From contig NZ_JACIJE010000002.1 in assembly GCF_014199195.1 (NCBI RefSeq), positions 434,001 to 498,000 on the forward strand: DNA of 64,000 nucleotides, read 5' to 3'. A model generated the notes under the pieces. It had not been told where the DNA came from. It did no database searches and saw nothing but the letters and a program-made list of their open reading frames with translations. Position 1 is the first letter of the stretch, and each line of letters begins with the position of its first letter. The stretch comes from Neoroseomonas alkaliterrae. Its GTDB lineage: Bacteria; Pseudomonadota; Alphaproteobacteria; Acetobacterales; Acetobacteraceae. Of the stretch, positions 43,111-50,601 are shown in pieces. The position numbers and the translations under genes are program-made.

Positions 43111-43137
43111 GTAACGAAATGTTCGCGCGAAGGTTAC
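43111..43137. repeat. Nested palindrome GTAAC...TTCGCGCGAA...GTTAC
   Basis: GTAAC (43111-43115) and GTTAC (43133-43137) pair, enclosing the perfect ten-base palindrome TTCGCGCGAA (43122-43131). It lies eight bases past the RidA stop and about 100 bases before the YXWGXW start. It may be a weak terminator for the former or an operator for the latter. No T-run follows. Confidence 0.35.
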
Positions 43138-43144
43138 AGACGCT

Positions 43145-43537
43145 TCATGCGCGTGGCGCGCGGCGGGCCGTCACCTCGATCTCGATGCGCATGGCATCGG
43201 TCTGCAGCCCGGCATGGATCAGGGTCGAGGCGGGCTTCGCGCGGCCGAGATACCGCTTCACCACCGGCCAGCAGGGTTCCCAGTCCTCGCGCCGGGGCAC
43301 GATGAACAGCACGCGCACCACGTCGTCCAGCGTCGCGCCGGCCTGTTCCAGCGCCGCGGCGATGTTGCGGAAGGCCTGGTCACACTGCGCCACGACATCG
43401 GGCGCGATCGTCATGCTCGCGTAGTCGTAGCCGGTGGTCCCGGAGACCCAGATGTCGTCGCCGATGACCACGGCGCGGGAATAGCCGATCTCCTCCTCGA
43501 ACTTCGAACCCGAGGAAATGCGGCGGCGGTCGGTCAT
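43145..43537 (-). CDS. RidA family protein
   Basis: A 130-residue protein of the RidA/YjgF/UK114 family, trimeric enzymes that hydrolyse reactive enamine or imine intermediates from amino-acid metabolism. Typical features are IGYSRAVVIGDDIWVSGTTG near residues 17-36 and a central helix QCDQAFRNIAAALEQAG. The usual C-terminal glutamate region is represented by MRIEIEVTA; the classic arginine (position 105 in RidA) is not clearly placed here, so it may belong to a subfamily other than canonical RidA. It is followed upstream by the DUF2798 gene with a 27-base gap. Confidence 0.82.
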   Translation of the reverse strand: MTDRRRISSGSKFEEEIGYSRAVVIGDDIWVSGTTGYDYASMTIAPDVVAQCDQAFRNIAAALEQAGATLDDVVRVLFIVPRREDWEPCWPVVKRYLGRAKPASTLIHAGLQTDAMRIEIEVTARRAPRA

Positions 43538-43564
43538 GGCGCGGTCCTCATGCGGTGGCGGGCC

Positions 43565-43804
43565 TCACGCCGGGGCCACGATGCGCGCGACGAGACGCCG
43601 CACGATCGGCAGCACCACGAGCACCGTGGGGAAGGCGATGATCCAGGAGCTGATCCAGGCGATAGGCCAGGCGCCGAGCGCCATGCGCGAGAAGCCGAGC
43701 GCCATCACGGTCGAGATGCCCGAGATGATCACGGTCATGATCCCCGAGAGGATGAAGCCCGTGACCGGGAGGAGGTAGCGCGCTGGCAGGCGGCGGTCGC
43801 TCAT
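43565..43804 (-). CDS. DUF2798 membrane protein
   Basis: A 79-residue protein with two membrane helices at about 11-32 ([21 protein letters not shown]) and 45-65 ([21 protein letters not shown]) and a basic tail ending RRLVARIV. This is the DUF2798 arrangement. Function is unknown. Its ATG overlaps the stop of the class I fumarase gene as ATGA (43801-43804), implying coupled translation. Confidence 0.75.
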   Translation of the reverse strand: MSDRRLPARYLLPVTGFILSGIMTVIISGISTVMALGFSRMALGAWPIAWISSWIIAFPTVLVVLPIVRRLVARIVAPA

Positions 43805-45462
43805 TCCAGGCCTTCGTAGAAGTCGTTGCCCTTGTCGTCGATGACGATGAAGGCGGGGAAGTCCTCGACCTCGATCCGCCATACCGCCTCCATGCCCAGT
43901 TCCGGGTATTCCAGCACCTCGACCTTCCTGATGCAGTCCCGCGCGAGGCGTGCCGCGGGACCGCCCACCGAGCCGAGGTAGAACCCACCATATTTCCGGC
44001 AGGCGTTCAGCACGGCCTTGGACCGGTTGCCCTTGGCGAGCATCACGAAGGAGCCGCCGGCGGCCTGGAAGGCCTCGACGTAGGAATCCATCCGCCCCGC
44101 CGTGGTCGGGCCGAAGGAGCCCGTGGCATAGCCCGCCGGCGTCTTGGCCGGGCCGGCGTAATAGACCGGATGGTCCTTCATGTATTGCGGCAGGCCCTCG
44201 CCGCGGTCGAGCCGTTCCTGCAGCTTGGCGTGCGCGATGTCGCGCGCCACCACCATGGTTCCGGTGAGCGAGACGCGCGTCTTGACCGGGTGCTTCGAGA
44301 GTTCGGCGCGGATCTCGCTCATGGGCCGGTTGAGGTCGATCTTCACGACCTCGCCGCCAAGGATGTCCTCGGTGTGCTCGGGCAGGTACTGCGCGGGGTC
44401 GCGCTCCAGCTCCTCAAGGAACACGCCTTCGGCGGTGATCTTCGCCTTGATCTGCCGGTCGGCCGAGCAGGAGACGCCGATCCCGATCGGCAGGGAAGCG
44501 CCATGACGCGCGAGGCGGATCACCCGCACGTCGTGGCAGAAATACTTGCCCCCGAACTGCGCGCCGATGCCGAGATTCTGCGTCAGCTTGTGGATCTCGG
44601 CCTCCAGCTCCGGGTCGCGGATGGCGTGGCCGGCCTTGCTGCCCTTCGTGGGCAGCCCGTCGAGCCAGCGGGTGGAGGCGAGCTTGACGGTCTTGAGGTT
44701 CATCTCGGCCGAGGTGCCGCCGATCACGATGGCGAGGTGATAGGGCGGGCAGGCTGAGGTGCCGAGCGTCTTGATCTTCTCCTCGAGGAAGGCGAGCAGC
44801 TTCGGCTTGTTCAGCACCGCCCGCGTCTGCTGGTAGAGGAAGGTCTTGTTCGCCGATCCGCCGCCCTTGAGGATGTACATCAGGTGCATCTCGTCGGCGT
44901 GGTCCTCGCCGGGGGCGGCCATGATGGAGAACTCCACCGGCATGTTGGTGCCGGTGTTCACCTCCTCGAACATGCCGATCGGCGCCATCATGGAGTAGCG
45001 CAGGTTCGTCTCGGTGTAGGTGCGCGCGACGCCGCAGGCGATCGCCTCCTCCTCGTCGCCCTCGACCCAGACGCGCTGGCCCTTCTTGCCGAAGACGATG
45101 GCGTTGCCGGTGTCCTGGCACATGGGCAGCACGCCGCCCGCCGCGATGTTCGCGTTCTTGAGCAGGTCGAGCGCGACGAAGCGGTCGTTCGCGCTCGCCT
45201 CGGGGTCCTTGAGGATGTTCGCGAGCTGCTGCAGGTGGCCCGGGCGCAGCAGGTGCGAGACGTCGCGGCAGGCCTGGAAGGTGAGTTCCGTCAGCGCCTC
45301 GGGCCTGACGCGCAGCACGCGCCGGCCATCCACCTCGATGCTCGACACGCCGCCGATGTCGAGCCTGCGGTAGGGAGTCGTGTCCGCGGCGAGCGGGAAC
45401 ATCGGCGAATAGAGGAAGCCCTCGGGGCGGGCGGGCGCGGCGGCGTCGAGGGGCGGGGTCAT
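43801..45462 (-). CDS. Fumarate hydratase, class I (Fe-S)
   Basis: A 553-residue iron-sulfur fumarase of the FumA/FumB single-chain type. The three cysteines expected to hold the 4Fe-4S cluster are Cys115 (MCQDTG), Cys238 (ACPPYH) and Cys332 (VSCSADR). The N-terminal alpha-like part is followed by the beta-like part with [25 protein letters not shown] and [13 protein letters not shown]. Like others of the class it should be oxygen sensitive. ATG at 45462 has GGAGA six bases ahead; an ATG two codons earlier is possible. Together with fumC it covers low- and high-iron or oxygen states, an inference from known family behaviour. Confidence 0.95.
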   Translation of the reverse strand: MTPPLDAAAPARPEGFLYSPMFPLAADTTPYRRLDIGGVSSIEVDGRRVLRVRPEALTELTFQACRDVSHLLRPGHLQQLANILKDPEASANDRFVALDLLKNANIAAGGVLPMCQDTGNAIVFGKKGQRVWVEGDEEEAIACGVARTYTETNLRYSMMAPIGMFEEVNTGTNMPVEFSIMAAPGEDHADEMHLMYILKGGGSANKTFLYQQTRAVLNKPKLLAFLEEKIKTLGTSACPPYHLAIVIGGTSAEMNLKTVKLASTRWLDGLPTKGSKAGHAIRDPELEAEIHKLTQNLGIGAQFGGKYFCHDVRVIRLARHGASLPIGIGVSCSADRQIKAKITAEGVFLEELERDPAQYLPEHTEDILGGEVVKIDLNRPMSEIRAELSKHPVKTRVSLTGTMVVARDIAHAKLQERLDRGEGLPQYMKDHPVYYAGPAKTPAGYATGSFGPTTAGRMDSYVEAFQAAGGSFVMLAKGNRSKAVLNACRKYGGFYLGSVGGPAARLARDCIRKVEVLEYPELGMEAVWRIEVEDFPAFIVIDDKGNDFYEGLE

Positions 45463-45593
45463 GCGCATTCTCCGGGCGCGCGGAATGGCGCGCGCGGGGA
45501 GGCATCTAGCGCAGGCTGCCGGGGCGCGCCAACCGAGCCAGGCCGGCGCGGACGCCCCAAGCCTGCGTGGGCGCCGAAACGCCGCCCTCACCA

Positions 45594-45609
45594 GCCGGCG
45601 CGAACCGGC
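45594..45609 (-). terminator. Hairpin right after the sspB stop
   Basis: GCCGG-TTCGCG-CCGGC forms a five-pair stem with a six-base loop one base past the sspB stop codon. There is no T-run, so it is at best a weak terminator or 3' stabiliser. The remaining 131 bases up to the fumarase gene show no ORF. Confidence 0.35.
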
Positions 45610-45610
45610 G

Positions 45611-46123
45611 TCAGGCGTCCTTGGCGGGCTTGCGCCGGAAGGCGTCGAGGCTGACGACCTGGGCCGGAGCGGCGGGCGCCTCGCCCGCGGCTTGTGGGGC
45701 GGCGTCCTCCGCCGGCGCGTCGTCGAAGACCGGCCGGTCGAGCCCCTGCGCCGGGAAGCGCAGGCCGAAGCGGACATGCGGGTCATGGAACATGGTCAGC
45801 GCGCCGAAGGGCACGACCAGGCGCGCCGGAACCCCGCCGAAGAACAGCGTGACCTCGAAGCGCGCGGCCGCACGGTCCACCCGCAGGTCCTCGAACTGGT
45901 GCTGCAGGACGATGGTGATCTCCTGCGGATAGCGCGCCTTGAGATGGCCGGGCACGCCCGATCCGGGATGATCGGTGCGGAAGGTGAGGTAGTAGTGGTG
46001 CTCGCCCGGCAGCCCATGGGCCGCCGCATGCTCCAGCGCGCGGATCGCGACCTCGCGCAGCGCCTCCTCGGCCCAGGCTTCGTAGGGCAGGAGGCTCTCG
46101 GGCGGGGCGGCGTCGTCGCTCAT
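45611..46123 (-). CDS. sspB: ClpXP adaptor SspB
   Basis: A 170-residue SspB of the alphaproteobacterial type. SspB binds the ssrA tag put on stalled proteins by tmRNA and delivers them to ClpXP for degradation. The folded part spans about 10-125 ([67 protein letters not shown]). An Ala/Pro/Glu-rich linker follows, and the end [10 protein letters not shown] is likely the ClpX-docking tail. ATG at 46123 is preferred to the one at 46135. The tmRNA gene itself ends just upstream, so tag and adaptor are encoded side by side. Confidence 0.92.
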   Translation of the reverse strand: MSDDAAPPESLLPYEAWAEEALREVAIRALEHAAAHGLPGEHHYYLTFRTDHPGSGVPGHLKARYPQEITIVLQHQFEDLRVDRAAARFEVTLFFGGVPARLVVPFGALTMFHDPHVRFGLRFPAQGLDRPVFDDAPAEDAAPQAAGEAPAAPAQVVSLDAFRRKPAKDA

Positions 46124-46167
46124 GCGGGGCCACATAGGGCAGGAGGGGCGGGCGTGCCAAGCGAAGT

Positions 46168-46195
46168 GGGGGGCTTCTGTTGCCCGGTGCCCCCC
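46168..46195 (-). terminator. Probable ssrA terminator
   Basis: On the minus strand GGGGGGC (46189-46195) and GCCCCCC (46168-46174) pair perfectly around a 14-base loop. It lies 20 bases after the tag stop codon and is the natural 3' boundary of the tmRNA precursor. No T-run follows, as often in GC-rich genomes. Confidence 0.5.
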
Positions 46196-46444
46196 GGACC
46201 GCGCTTACCTATGGTTAGGCAGCGAGCGCCACAGCCTCGCGGCTGTTGTCGTTGGCACTTGTGATTTGGTCCGATGACGGCGGTACCATGCCGGGCAAAA
46301 GGCGCATCTTTACCGCGCGCGTCGAGCCTGTTTCGCCCCCATCGGCCGCTGACAAGGCGGGTGATGGTGGAGGCGCCGGGTACCGCCCCCGGGTCCGCAA
46401 CGCTTATTCCATGCGCCGTTTATCGCCATAGCCACCGAGGTGGC
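46196..46444 (-). ncRNA. ssrA: Permuted two-piece tmRNA (alpha type)
   Basis: tmRNA frees stalled ribosomes and adds a degradation tag. Read on the minus strand, the acceptor piece comes first: a GCCAC-CTCG-GTGGC hairpin, GCGGACCCGGGGGCGGTACC with a T stem CCGGG/CCCGG and seven-base loop, and the 3' end CGCCTCCACCA at 46365. A 24-base spacer (46341-46364) follows, then the coding piece starts GGGGGCGAAACAGGCTCGACG at 46340. GGGGGCG pairs with CGCCTCC to make a seven-pair acceptor stem (one G-U). The tag frame at 46256-46215 reads ANDNSREAVALAA then TAA, so with the charged alanine the tag is AANDNSREAVALAA. The order acceptor-spacer-coding proves circular permutation. Outer ends are estimated from promoter and hairpin positions. 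Confidence 0.95.
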
Positions 46445-46450
46445 ACCGGC

Positions 46451-46479
46451 AATATAGGCGATGCGCCCAGCCGAATCGA
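46451..46479 (-). promoter_or_regulatory. Candidate ssrA promoter
   Basis: On the minus strand TCGATT (46474-46479) and TATATT (46451-46456) are 17 bases apart. The -10 has five of six consensus bases and stands out in GC-rich surroundings. It predicts a start near 46444, just before the first hairpin of the acceptor piece. It overlaps the short region in front of thyX on the other strand. Confidence 0.6.
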
Positions 46480-46509
46480 GGGGGGGCGAGTCGGATCGAG
46501 GGACATCGC

Positions 46510-47451
46510 ATGGCGCTGACCGCCGAACAGCAGGACGAGATCGCGGCCGCGCGCGCCGCCGAGGGGCGCACGCGCCGGCCGACGGTGGCCGCGCTCGAGG
46601 CGCTGCTGTTCGAGGCGATGCCGGTGCTCGACCACGGCTTCGTCCGGGTGGTGGACTACATGGGCGACGATGCCGCCATCGTGCAGGCGGCGCGCGTCTC
46701 CTACGGGCGCGGCACGCGCGCGGCGAACGAGGATCGCGGGCTGATCCGCTACCTCATGCGCCACCGCCACTCCACGCCCTTCGAGATGTGCGAGATCAAG
46801 TACCATGTGAAGCTGCCGATCTTCGTGGCGCGGCAGTGGATCCGCCACCGCACGGCGAACGTGAACGAGTATTCGGCGCGCTATTCGATCCTCGACCGCG
46901 AGTTCTACATCCCCGCGCCGGAGCACCTCGCGGCGCAATCGGCGGTGAACCGCCAGGGCCGGGGGGACATCCTGGACGGGCCCGAGGCCGCGCGCGTGCT
47001 CGACCTGCTGCGCGAGGACGCGGCGCGCAACTACGACCACTACCTCGAGATGCTGAACGAGGAGGAGGACGGCACGCCCCGCGACCCGTCCCGGCAGGGG
47101 CTGGCGCGGGAACTGGCGCGCATGAACCTCACCCTCAACGCCTACACGCAGTGGTACTGGAAGACGGACCTGCACAACCTCCTGCACTTCCTCTCCCTGC
47201 GCGCGGACGCGCACGCCCAGTACGAGATCCGCGCCTATGCCGAGGCGATGATGGAGACGGTCAGGGCCTGGGTGCCCATGGCCTTCGAGGCCTTCCGCGA
47301 CTACCGGCTCGGCGCCGTGACCCTCTCCGCGCAGATGATGGGCATCGTGAAGCGCATGCTGGCCGGCGAGCCGGTCGCGCAGGAGGGGTCGGGCCTGTCC
47401 AGGCGCGAGTGGCGCGAGCTGATGGAGATGCTGGGCCGCGATGCAGGCTGA
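46510..47451 (+). CDS. thyX: FAD-dependent thymidylate synthase ThyX
   Basis: ThyX makes dTMP from dUMP using methylenetetrahydrofolate, FAD and NADPH. The 313-residue product has the defining RHR-x7-S motif at residues 112-122 ([11 protein letters not shown]) and a second RHRHSTPFE cluster near 84-92. The long C-terminal helices ([22 protein letters not shown]) bind dUMP. It is longer than the compact bacterial ThyX of about 230 residues but fits the alphaproteobacterial form. No thyA is seen in the window. It diverges from ssrA with 65 bases between. Confidence 0.96.
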   Translation: MALTAEQQDEIAAARAAEGRTRRPTVAALEALLFEAMPVLDHGFVRVVDYMGDDAAIVQAARVSYGRGTRAANEDRGLIRYLMRHRHSTPFEMCEIKYHVKLPIFVARQWIRHRTANVNEYSARYSILDREFYIPAPEHLAAQSAVNRQGRGDILDGPEAARVLDLLREDAARNYDHYLEMLNEEEDGTPRDPSRQGLARELARMNLTLNAYTQWYWKTDLHNLLHFLSLRADAHAQYEIRAYAEAMMETVRAWVPMAFEAFRDYRLGAVTLSAQMMGIVKRMLAGEPVAQEGSGLSRREWRELMEMLGRDAG

Positions 47452-47664
47452 TCGCCGCGCCGCGATCCCCCTTTGCCTGGCCGTCGCCGGCCGCCCGAGA
47501 CCGGCCGGGCACCGCGCCGGCGGCGTTGGCGCGCTTCGTCGTGGCCCGCGACGGCGCGGCGCGGGGCAGCATCCGGGGAATCCCTTCCGCACCGGCATGG
47601 CGCTGCGGACGGAGCCGGCCTTCGACGCCCTGACCGGGGCGGCCGGCGCCGCCCTTCCACGGCC

Positions 47665-47898
47665 ATGAGCGGGCGGGCCGCGGCAAAGGCGCCCAAGCCC
47701 GCGCGCAGCCGCAAGGTGTCCAGGGGCTGGGTCCGGTTCGGCCCGGGCGCGCGCCGATGGCTCTTCATCGGCGGCTTCACCCTCGCCCTGCTGGTCGGGC
47801 TGCCGCTGGCCCATGCGCTGCTCGGCGATGCCGGGGCGATCCTGCTCGGCACCTTCGCCTTCGGCTTCGTCGTCGGGCGGATGACGATGCGCCGCTGA
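47665..47898 (+). CDS. Small membrane protein, unknown
   Basis: A 77-residue protein with a basic N-terminus (residues 1-30, many Lys and Arg) and hydrophobic stretches at about 32-50 (WLFIGGFTLALLVGLPLAHAL) and 53-70 (AGAILLGTFAFGFVVGRM). I do not recognise the family. The positive-inside tail and two helices suggest an inner-membrane hairpin. It is preceded by 213 bases after thyX with no sure gene; a 75-codon Arg/Pro/Gly-rich frame (47441-47668) there overlaps both neighbours by a few bases but looks non-coding. Confidence 0.5.
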   Translation: MSGRAAAKAPKPARSRKVSRGWVRFGPGARRWLFIGGFTLALLVGLPLAHALLGDAGAILLGTFAFGFVVGRMTMRR

Positions 47899-47921
47899 GG
47901 CGGGGCCGGATGCGCTTCATG

Positions 47922-47956
47922 CCCTGCGGACAAAGGATCGCCCTTTCTCCGCAGGG
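47922..47956. terminator. Long imperfect hairpin after the small membrane gene
   Basis: CCCTGCGGA-C-AAAGG pairs with CCTTT-C-TCCGCAGGG around a five-base loop: 14 pairs with one mismatch. It is 24 bases past the stop at 47898 and can fold in either strand. It likely ends plus-strand transcription between convergent genes. Confidence 0.55.
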
Positions 47957-48004
47957 TATCGGGATCTGGTTCCGCGCGCGGCCGCCCCACCAGCCCCGCG
48001 CGCC

Positions 48005-48045
48005 ATACCAGCGGGCGAAAGGTCAAACCGTTCGCCCGCTGGTAT
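48005..48045. terminator. Perfect 15-bp inverted repeat at the glycerate kinase stop
   Basis: ATACCAGCGGGCGAA (48005-48019) and its exact complement at 48031-48045 enclose an 11-base loop that itself can pair GGT with ACC. The right arm touches the stop codon of the glycerate kinase gene (48045-48047). With the hairpin at 47922-47956 it forms a back-to-back terminator pair between convergent genes. Confidence 0.6.
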
Positions 48046-49217
48046 CAGTGCCGTCGCCGCGCCATCGCGAGGCCCACCAGCACGCCACGCAGCGCCTGTT
48101 CCGCGGCGCGCGCGATGTCCTCCGGCGCGCGCGCCATCGCCTCGGGCAACGGCACGGCGCGGCCGAGCGTGCCGAATACGGCATCGATCCCGGCCGCATG
48201 GACGGTGCCGACATCCGCGCCGATCGTGCCGGCGAGGGCGATCACCGGCACGCCCTGCGCGCGCGCACGGGCGGCGACGACGCCGGGCACCTTCCCGTCC
48301 GGCGTCTGGCCGTCCACGCCGCCTTCCGCCGTGACCACGAGATCCGTCTCCGCGAGTGCCCGGTCGAGGCCGCAGGCGGTGAGCGCGACCTCCTGCCAGG
48401 GGCGCAGGCGCGCGCCGAGCAGGGCATGCAGCCCCGCGCCGAGCCCGCCGGATGCCCCGCCGCCGGGCAGACTCGTGAGCCCCCGCACGCCGAGATCCCG
48501 CGCCGCGACGGCGGCGAAGGTCTCGAGGCCGCGCTCCAGGAGGGCCACCCCGGCCGGCCCAGCGCCCTTCTGGGGAGCGTAGCGGCGCGCGACGCCCCGC
48601 GGTCCGGCCAGCAGCACATGGGTGTTGCAGGCGACCTCAACCTCAAGCCCCGCGAGACGCGAATCACGCGCCGAGGCGTCGATCCGCGCGAGGCGCGCGA
48701 GCGCGCCGCCGCCCGGCGGCAGTTCCCGCCCGGCGTCGTCGAGGAACCGGAACCCGAGCGCCTGCGCCATCCCGGCCCCGGCATCGTTGGTGCCGCTGTC
48801 CCCGCACCCGACCAGGATGCGTTCGGCGCCCCGGTCGAGTGCGAGGCGGATCAGCACGCCGACGCCGCGCGTCGAGGTGCGCAGCGGGTCGCGCTCGGCG
48901 GGCGGGACGAGGCGCAGCCCGGCCGCCGCGGCCATCTCGATCACCGCGGTGCGCGACGCGCCGCCGCCGAGCCATCCGATATGCGCCTCGACCGGCGGGC
49001 CGAGCGGGCCAGGAACGGTGACAGGCTCCACGCGGCCGCCGCTGGCGAGCGCGAGGCTGCGCGCGAAGCCCTCCCCGCCATCCACCAGGGGCCGGCTGGC
49101 GATGACGGCTTCGGGGCAGGCGCGGCGCAGGCCCGTGACGATCGCCGCCGCGACCTCCGCGGCATGGAGGCATTCCTTGTAGCCCGAAGGCGCGACGAGA
49201 ACGCGAAGCGGCGACAT
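48045..49217 (-). CDS. Glycerate kinase
   Basis: A 390-residue kinase of the GarK/GlxK family, which phosphorylates D-glycerate and so feeds glyoxylate-derived carbon into glycolysis. The N-terminal LVAPSGYKECLHA near 5-17 is the family start (usually APDSFK; here Gly-Tyr replaces Phe). PLVDGGEGFARSLA near 43-56, GCGDSGTNDAGAGMAQALG and TAEGGVDGQTPDGKVP complete the set of motifs. ATG at 49217 is chosen; another in-frame ATG at 49226 adds three residues. No glyoxylate-pathway neighbour is visible. Confidence 0.93.
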   Translation of the reverse strand: MSPLRVLVAPSGYKECLHAAEVAAAIVTGLRRACPEAVIASRPLVDGGEGFARSLALASGGRVEPVTVPGPLGPPVEAHIGWLGGGASRTAVIEMAAAAGLRLVPPAERDPLRTSTRGVGVLIRLALDRGAERILVGCGDSGTNDAGAGMAQALGFRFLDDAGRELPPGGGALARLARIDASARDSRLAGLEVEVACNTHVLLAGPRGVARRYAPQKGAGPAGVALLERGLETFAAVAARDLGVRGLTSLPGGGASGGLGAGLHALLGARLRPWQEVALTACGLDRALAETDLVVTAEGGVDGQTPDGKVPGVVAARARAQGVPVIALAGTIGADVGTVHAAGIDAVFGTLGRAVPLPEAMARAPEDIARAAEQALRGVLVGLAMARRRH

Positions 49218-49306
49218 GGCATCCATCCCGGTTGGCCCGCAGCGGGGCTGCCCCGGATCGGAACGCAGGGCGCGGCGGGATTCTTCCCCCCCGCCTCCGC
49301 GCGCCC

Positions 49307-50413
49307 TCAGTCCTCGATGATCGCGGGCCCGGCGCCGGCCGGCGCGCGTGCCTTCTCCCACACGCGGGCGGCGATGCGGCGATAGGCCGCCGCCTCCTCG
49401 CTGTCCGGCTGCGCGGTGACGATCGGCGTGCCGGCGTCAGCGAGTTCGCGGATGGCGAGCTTGAGGGGCAGTTCGCCGAGGAACTCGACGCCGAGGCGCT
49501 CGGCCTCCCGCCGCGCGCCGCCATGGCCGAAGAGTTCGGCCCGGTGCCCGCAGTTCGGGCAGCAGAAGAAGGACATGTTCTCGATCACGCCGAGGACGGG
49601 GACGTTCACCTTTTCGAACATCCGCACGCCGCGGCGGGCATCGAGCAGCGCGACATCCTGCGGGGTGGAGACGATCACCGCCCCCGCGAGCGGCACGCGC
49701 TGCGACATGGTCAGCTGCGCATCGCCCGTGCCCGGCGGCATGTCCACGATCATGATGTCGAGGGCGCCCCACTCGACCTGGCCCATCATCTGCTCGAGCG
49801 CGCCCATGACCATCGGGCCGCGCCAGATCATCGGCGTCTCCTCGTCCACCAGGAAGCCGATGGACATCGCCTTCAGCCCCCAGCGCGAGAGCGGCGTGAT
49901 GCGCTGCCCCGTCGCGCGGGGGCGTTCGCGCGTGCCCAGCATCTGGGGAAGCGAAGGGCCGTAGATGTCGGCATCCAGCAGCCCGACCTTGAGCCCCTGC
50001 GCGGCGAGCGCGACGGCGAGGTTGACCGCCGTGGTGGACTTGCCGACGCCGCCCTTGCCGGAGGCGACGGCGACGATGGCCCCGACCTCGGGCAGCAGCA
50101 TCGGGCCCTGGCCGGAGGGGGCGCGCGCCGCCTGCCGCGGCGTGGCGGGCGCAGGCGCGGCGGGGCGGTGCGCCGTGAGCACGGCCGTGGCGCTCAGCAC
50201 GCCGGGCACCGCCGCAGCGGCCTTCTGCGCGGCGGCGCGCAGCGGTTCCATCTCGGCCGCGCGCTCGCGCGGCACCACGAGCGAGAACTGCACGTGACCG
50301 TCCCGCGTCGCGAGGCCCTGGACCATGCCCGAGGCGACCACATCCATGCCCGTCGCCGGGTCCTTCACCGCCCGGAGAGCGGCGGTCACCGCCTCCGCAA
50401 GACCGTCAGCCAT
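49307..50413 (-). CDS. mrp: Mrp/NBP35-type iron-sulfur carrier ATPase
   Basis: A 368-residue P-loop protein that carries and hands over iron-sulfur clusters. Residues 1-80 are a MIP18/DUF59-like domain (VKDPATGMDVVASGMV). After an Ala/Pro linker comes the deviant Walker A SGKGGVGKST at 118-127, then LLDADIYGPSLPQMLG, VDMPPGTGDAQLT and the cluster-binding Cys285 and Cys288 (CPNC). ATG at 50413 is preferred; a longer reading to 50467 adds 18 unrelated residues. It diverges from hflK, whose candidate promoter starts four bases from this start codon. Confidence 0.95.
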   Translation of the reverse strand: MADGLAEAVTAALRAVKDPATGMDVVASGMVQGLATRDGHVQFSLVVPRERAAEMEPLRAAAQKAAAAVPGVLSATAVLTAHRPAAPAPATPRQAARAPSGQGPMLLPEVGAIVAVASGKGGVGKSTTAVNLAVALAAQGLKVGLLDADIYGPSLPQMLGTRERPRATGQRITPLSRWGLKAMSIGFLVDEETPMIWRGPMVMGALEQMMGQVEWGALDIMIVDMPPGTGDAQLTMSQRVPLAGAVIVSTPQDVALLDARRGVRMFEKVNVPVLGVIENMSFFCCPNCGHRAELFGHGGARREAERLGVEFLGELPLKLAIRELADAGTPIVTAQPDSEEAAAYRRIAARVWEKARAPAGAGPAIIED

Positions 50414-50416
50414 TGC

Positions 50417-50444
50417 TTGAAAAGCCCTCGTCTCTGGACAATAT
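50417..50444 (+). promoter_or_regulatory. Candidate promoter for hflK operon
   Basis: TTGAAA (50417-50422) and CAATAT (50439-50444) are 16 bases apart in an otherwise GC-rich divergent region of 188 bases. The -10 matches four of six consensus bases. It would give an mRNA leader of about 150 bases before hflK. Confidence 0.45.
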
Positions 50445-50601
50445 CGCCCTTGCCGGGCGAGGTTCACCGTTCCAACAGGCGGCTAACCCGGCGCCTGACC
50501 GGCGTCCATATGGTCGGGCGCCGCTTTCCATGCATCCCCCATGGTCGGCGCCGGGCAGGTTGTCGAGTGCGTCATCGGTTCGAACGGAGGCCGTCGGTCG
50601 A

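Noticed and set aside
46215-46400. 61-codon frame ending in the tag sequence
   Set aside because: Its upstream part lies in structured tmRNA; only the last 13 codons (46256-46217) are translated, as the ssrA tag.
50509-50555. Approximate direct repeat ATGGTCGG(G)CGCCG in the hflK leader
   Set aside because: Two copies 31 bases apart with an indel; no known element matches, and GC-rich sequence makes such repeats likely by chance.
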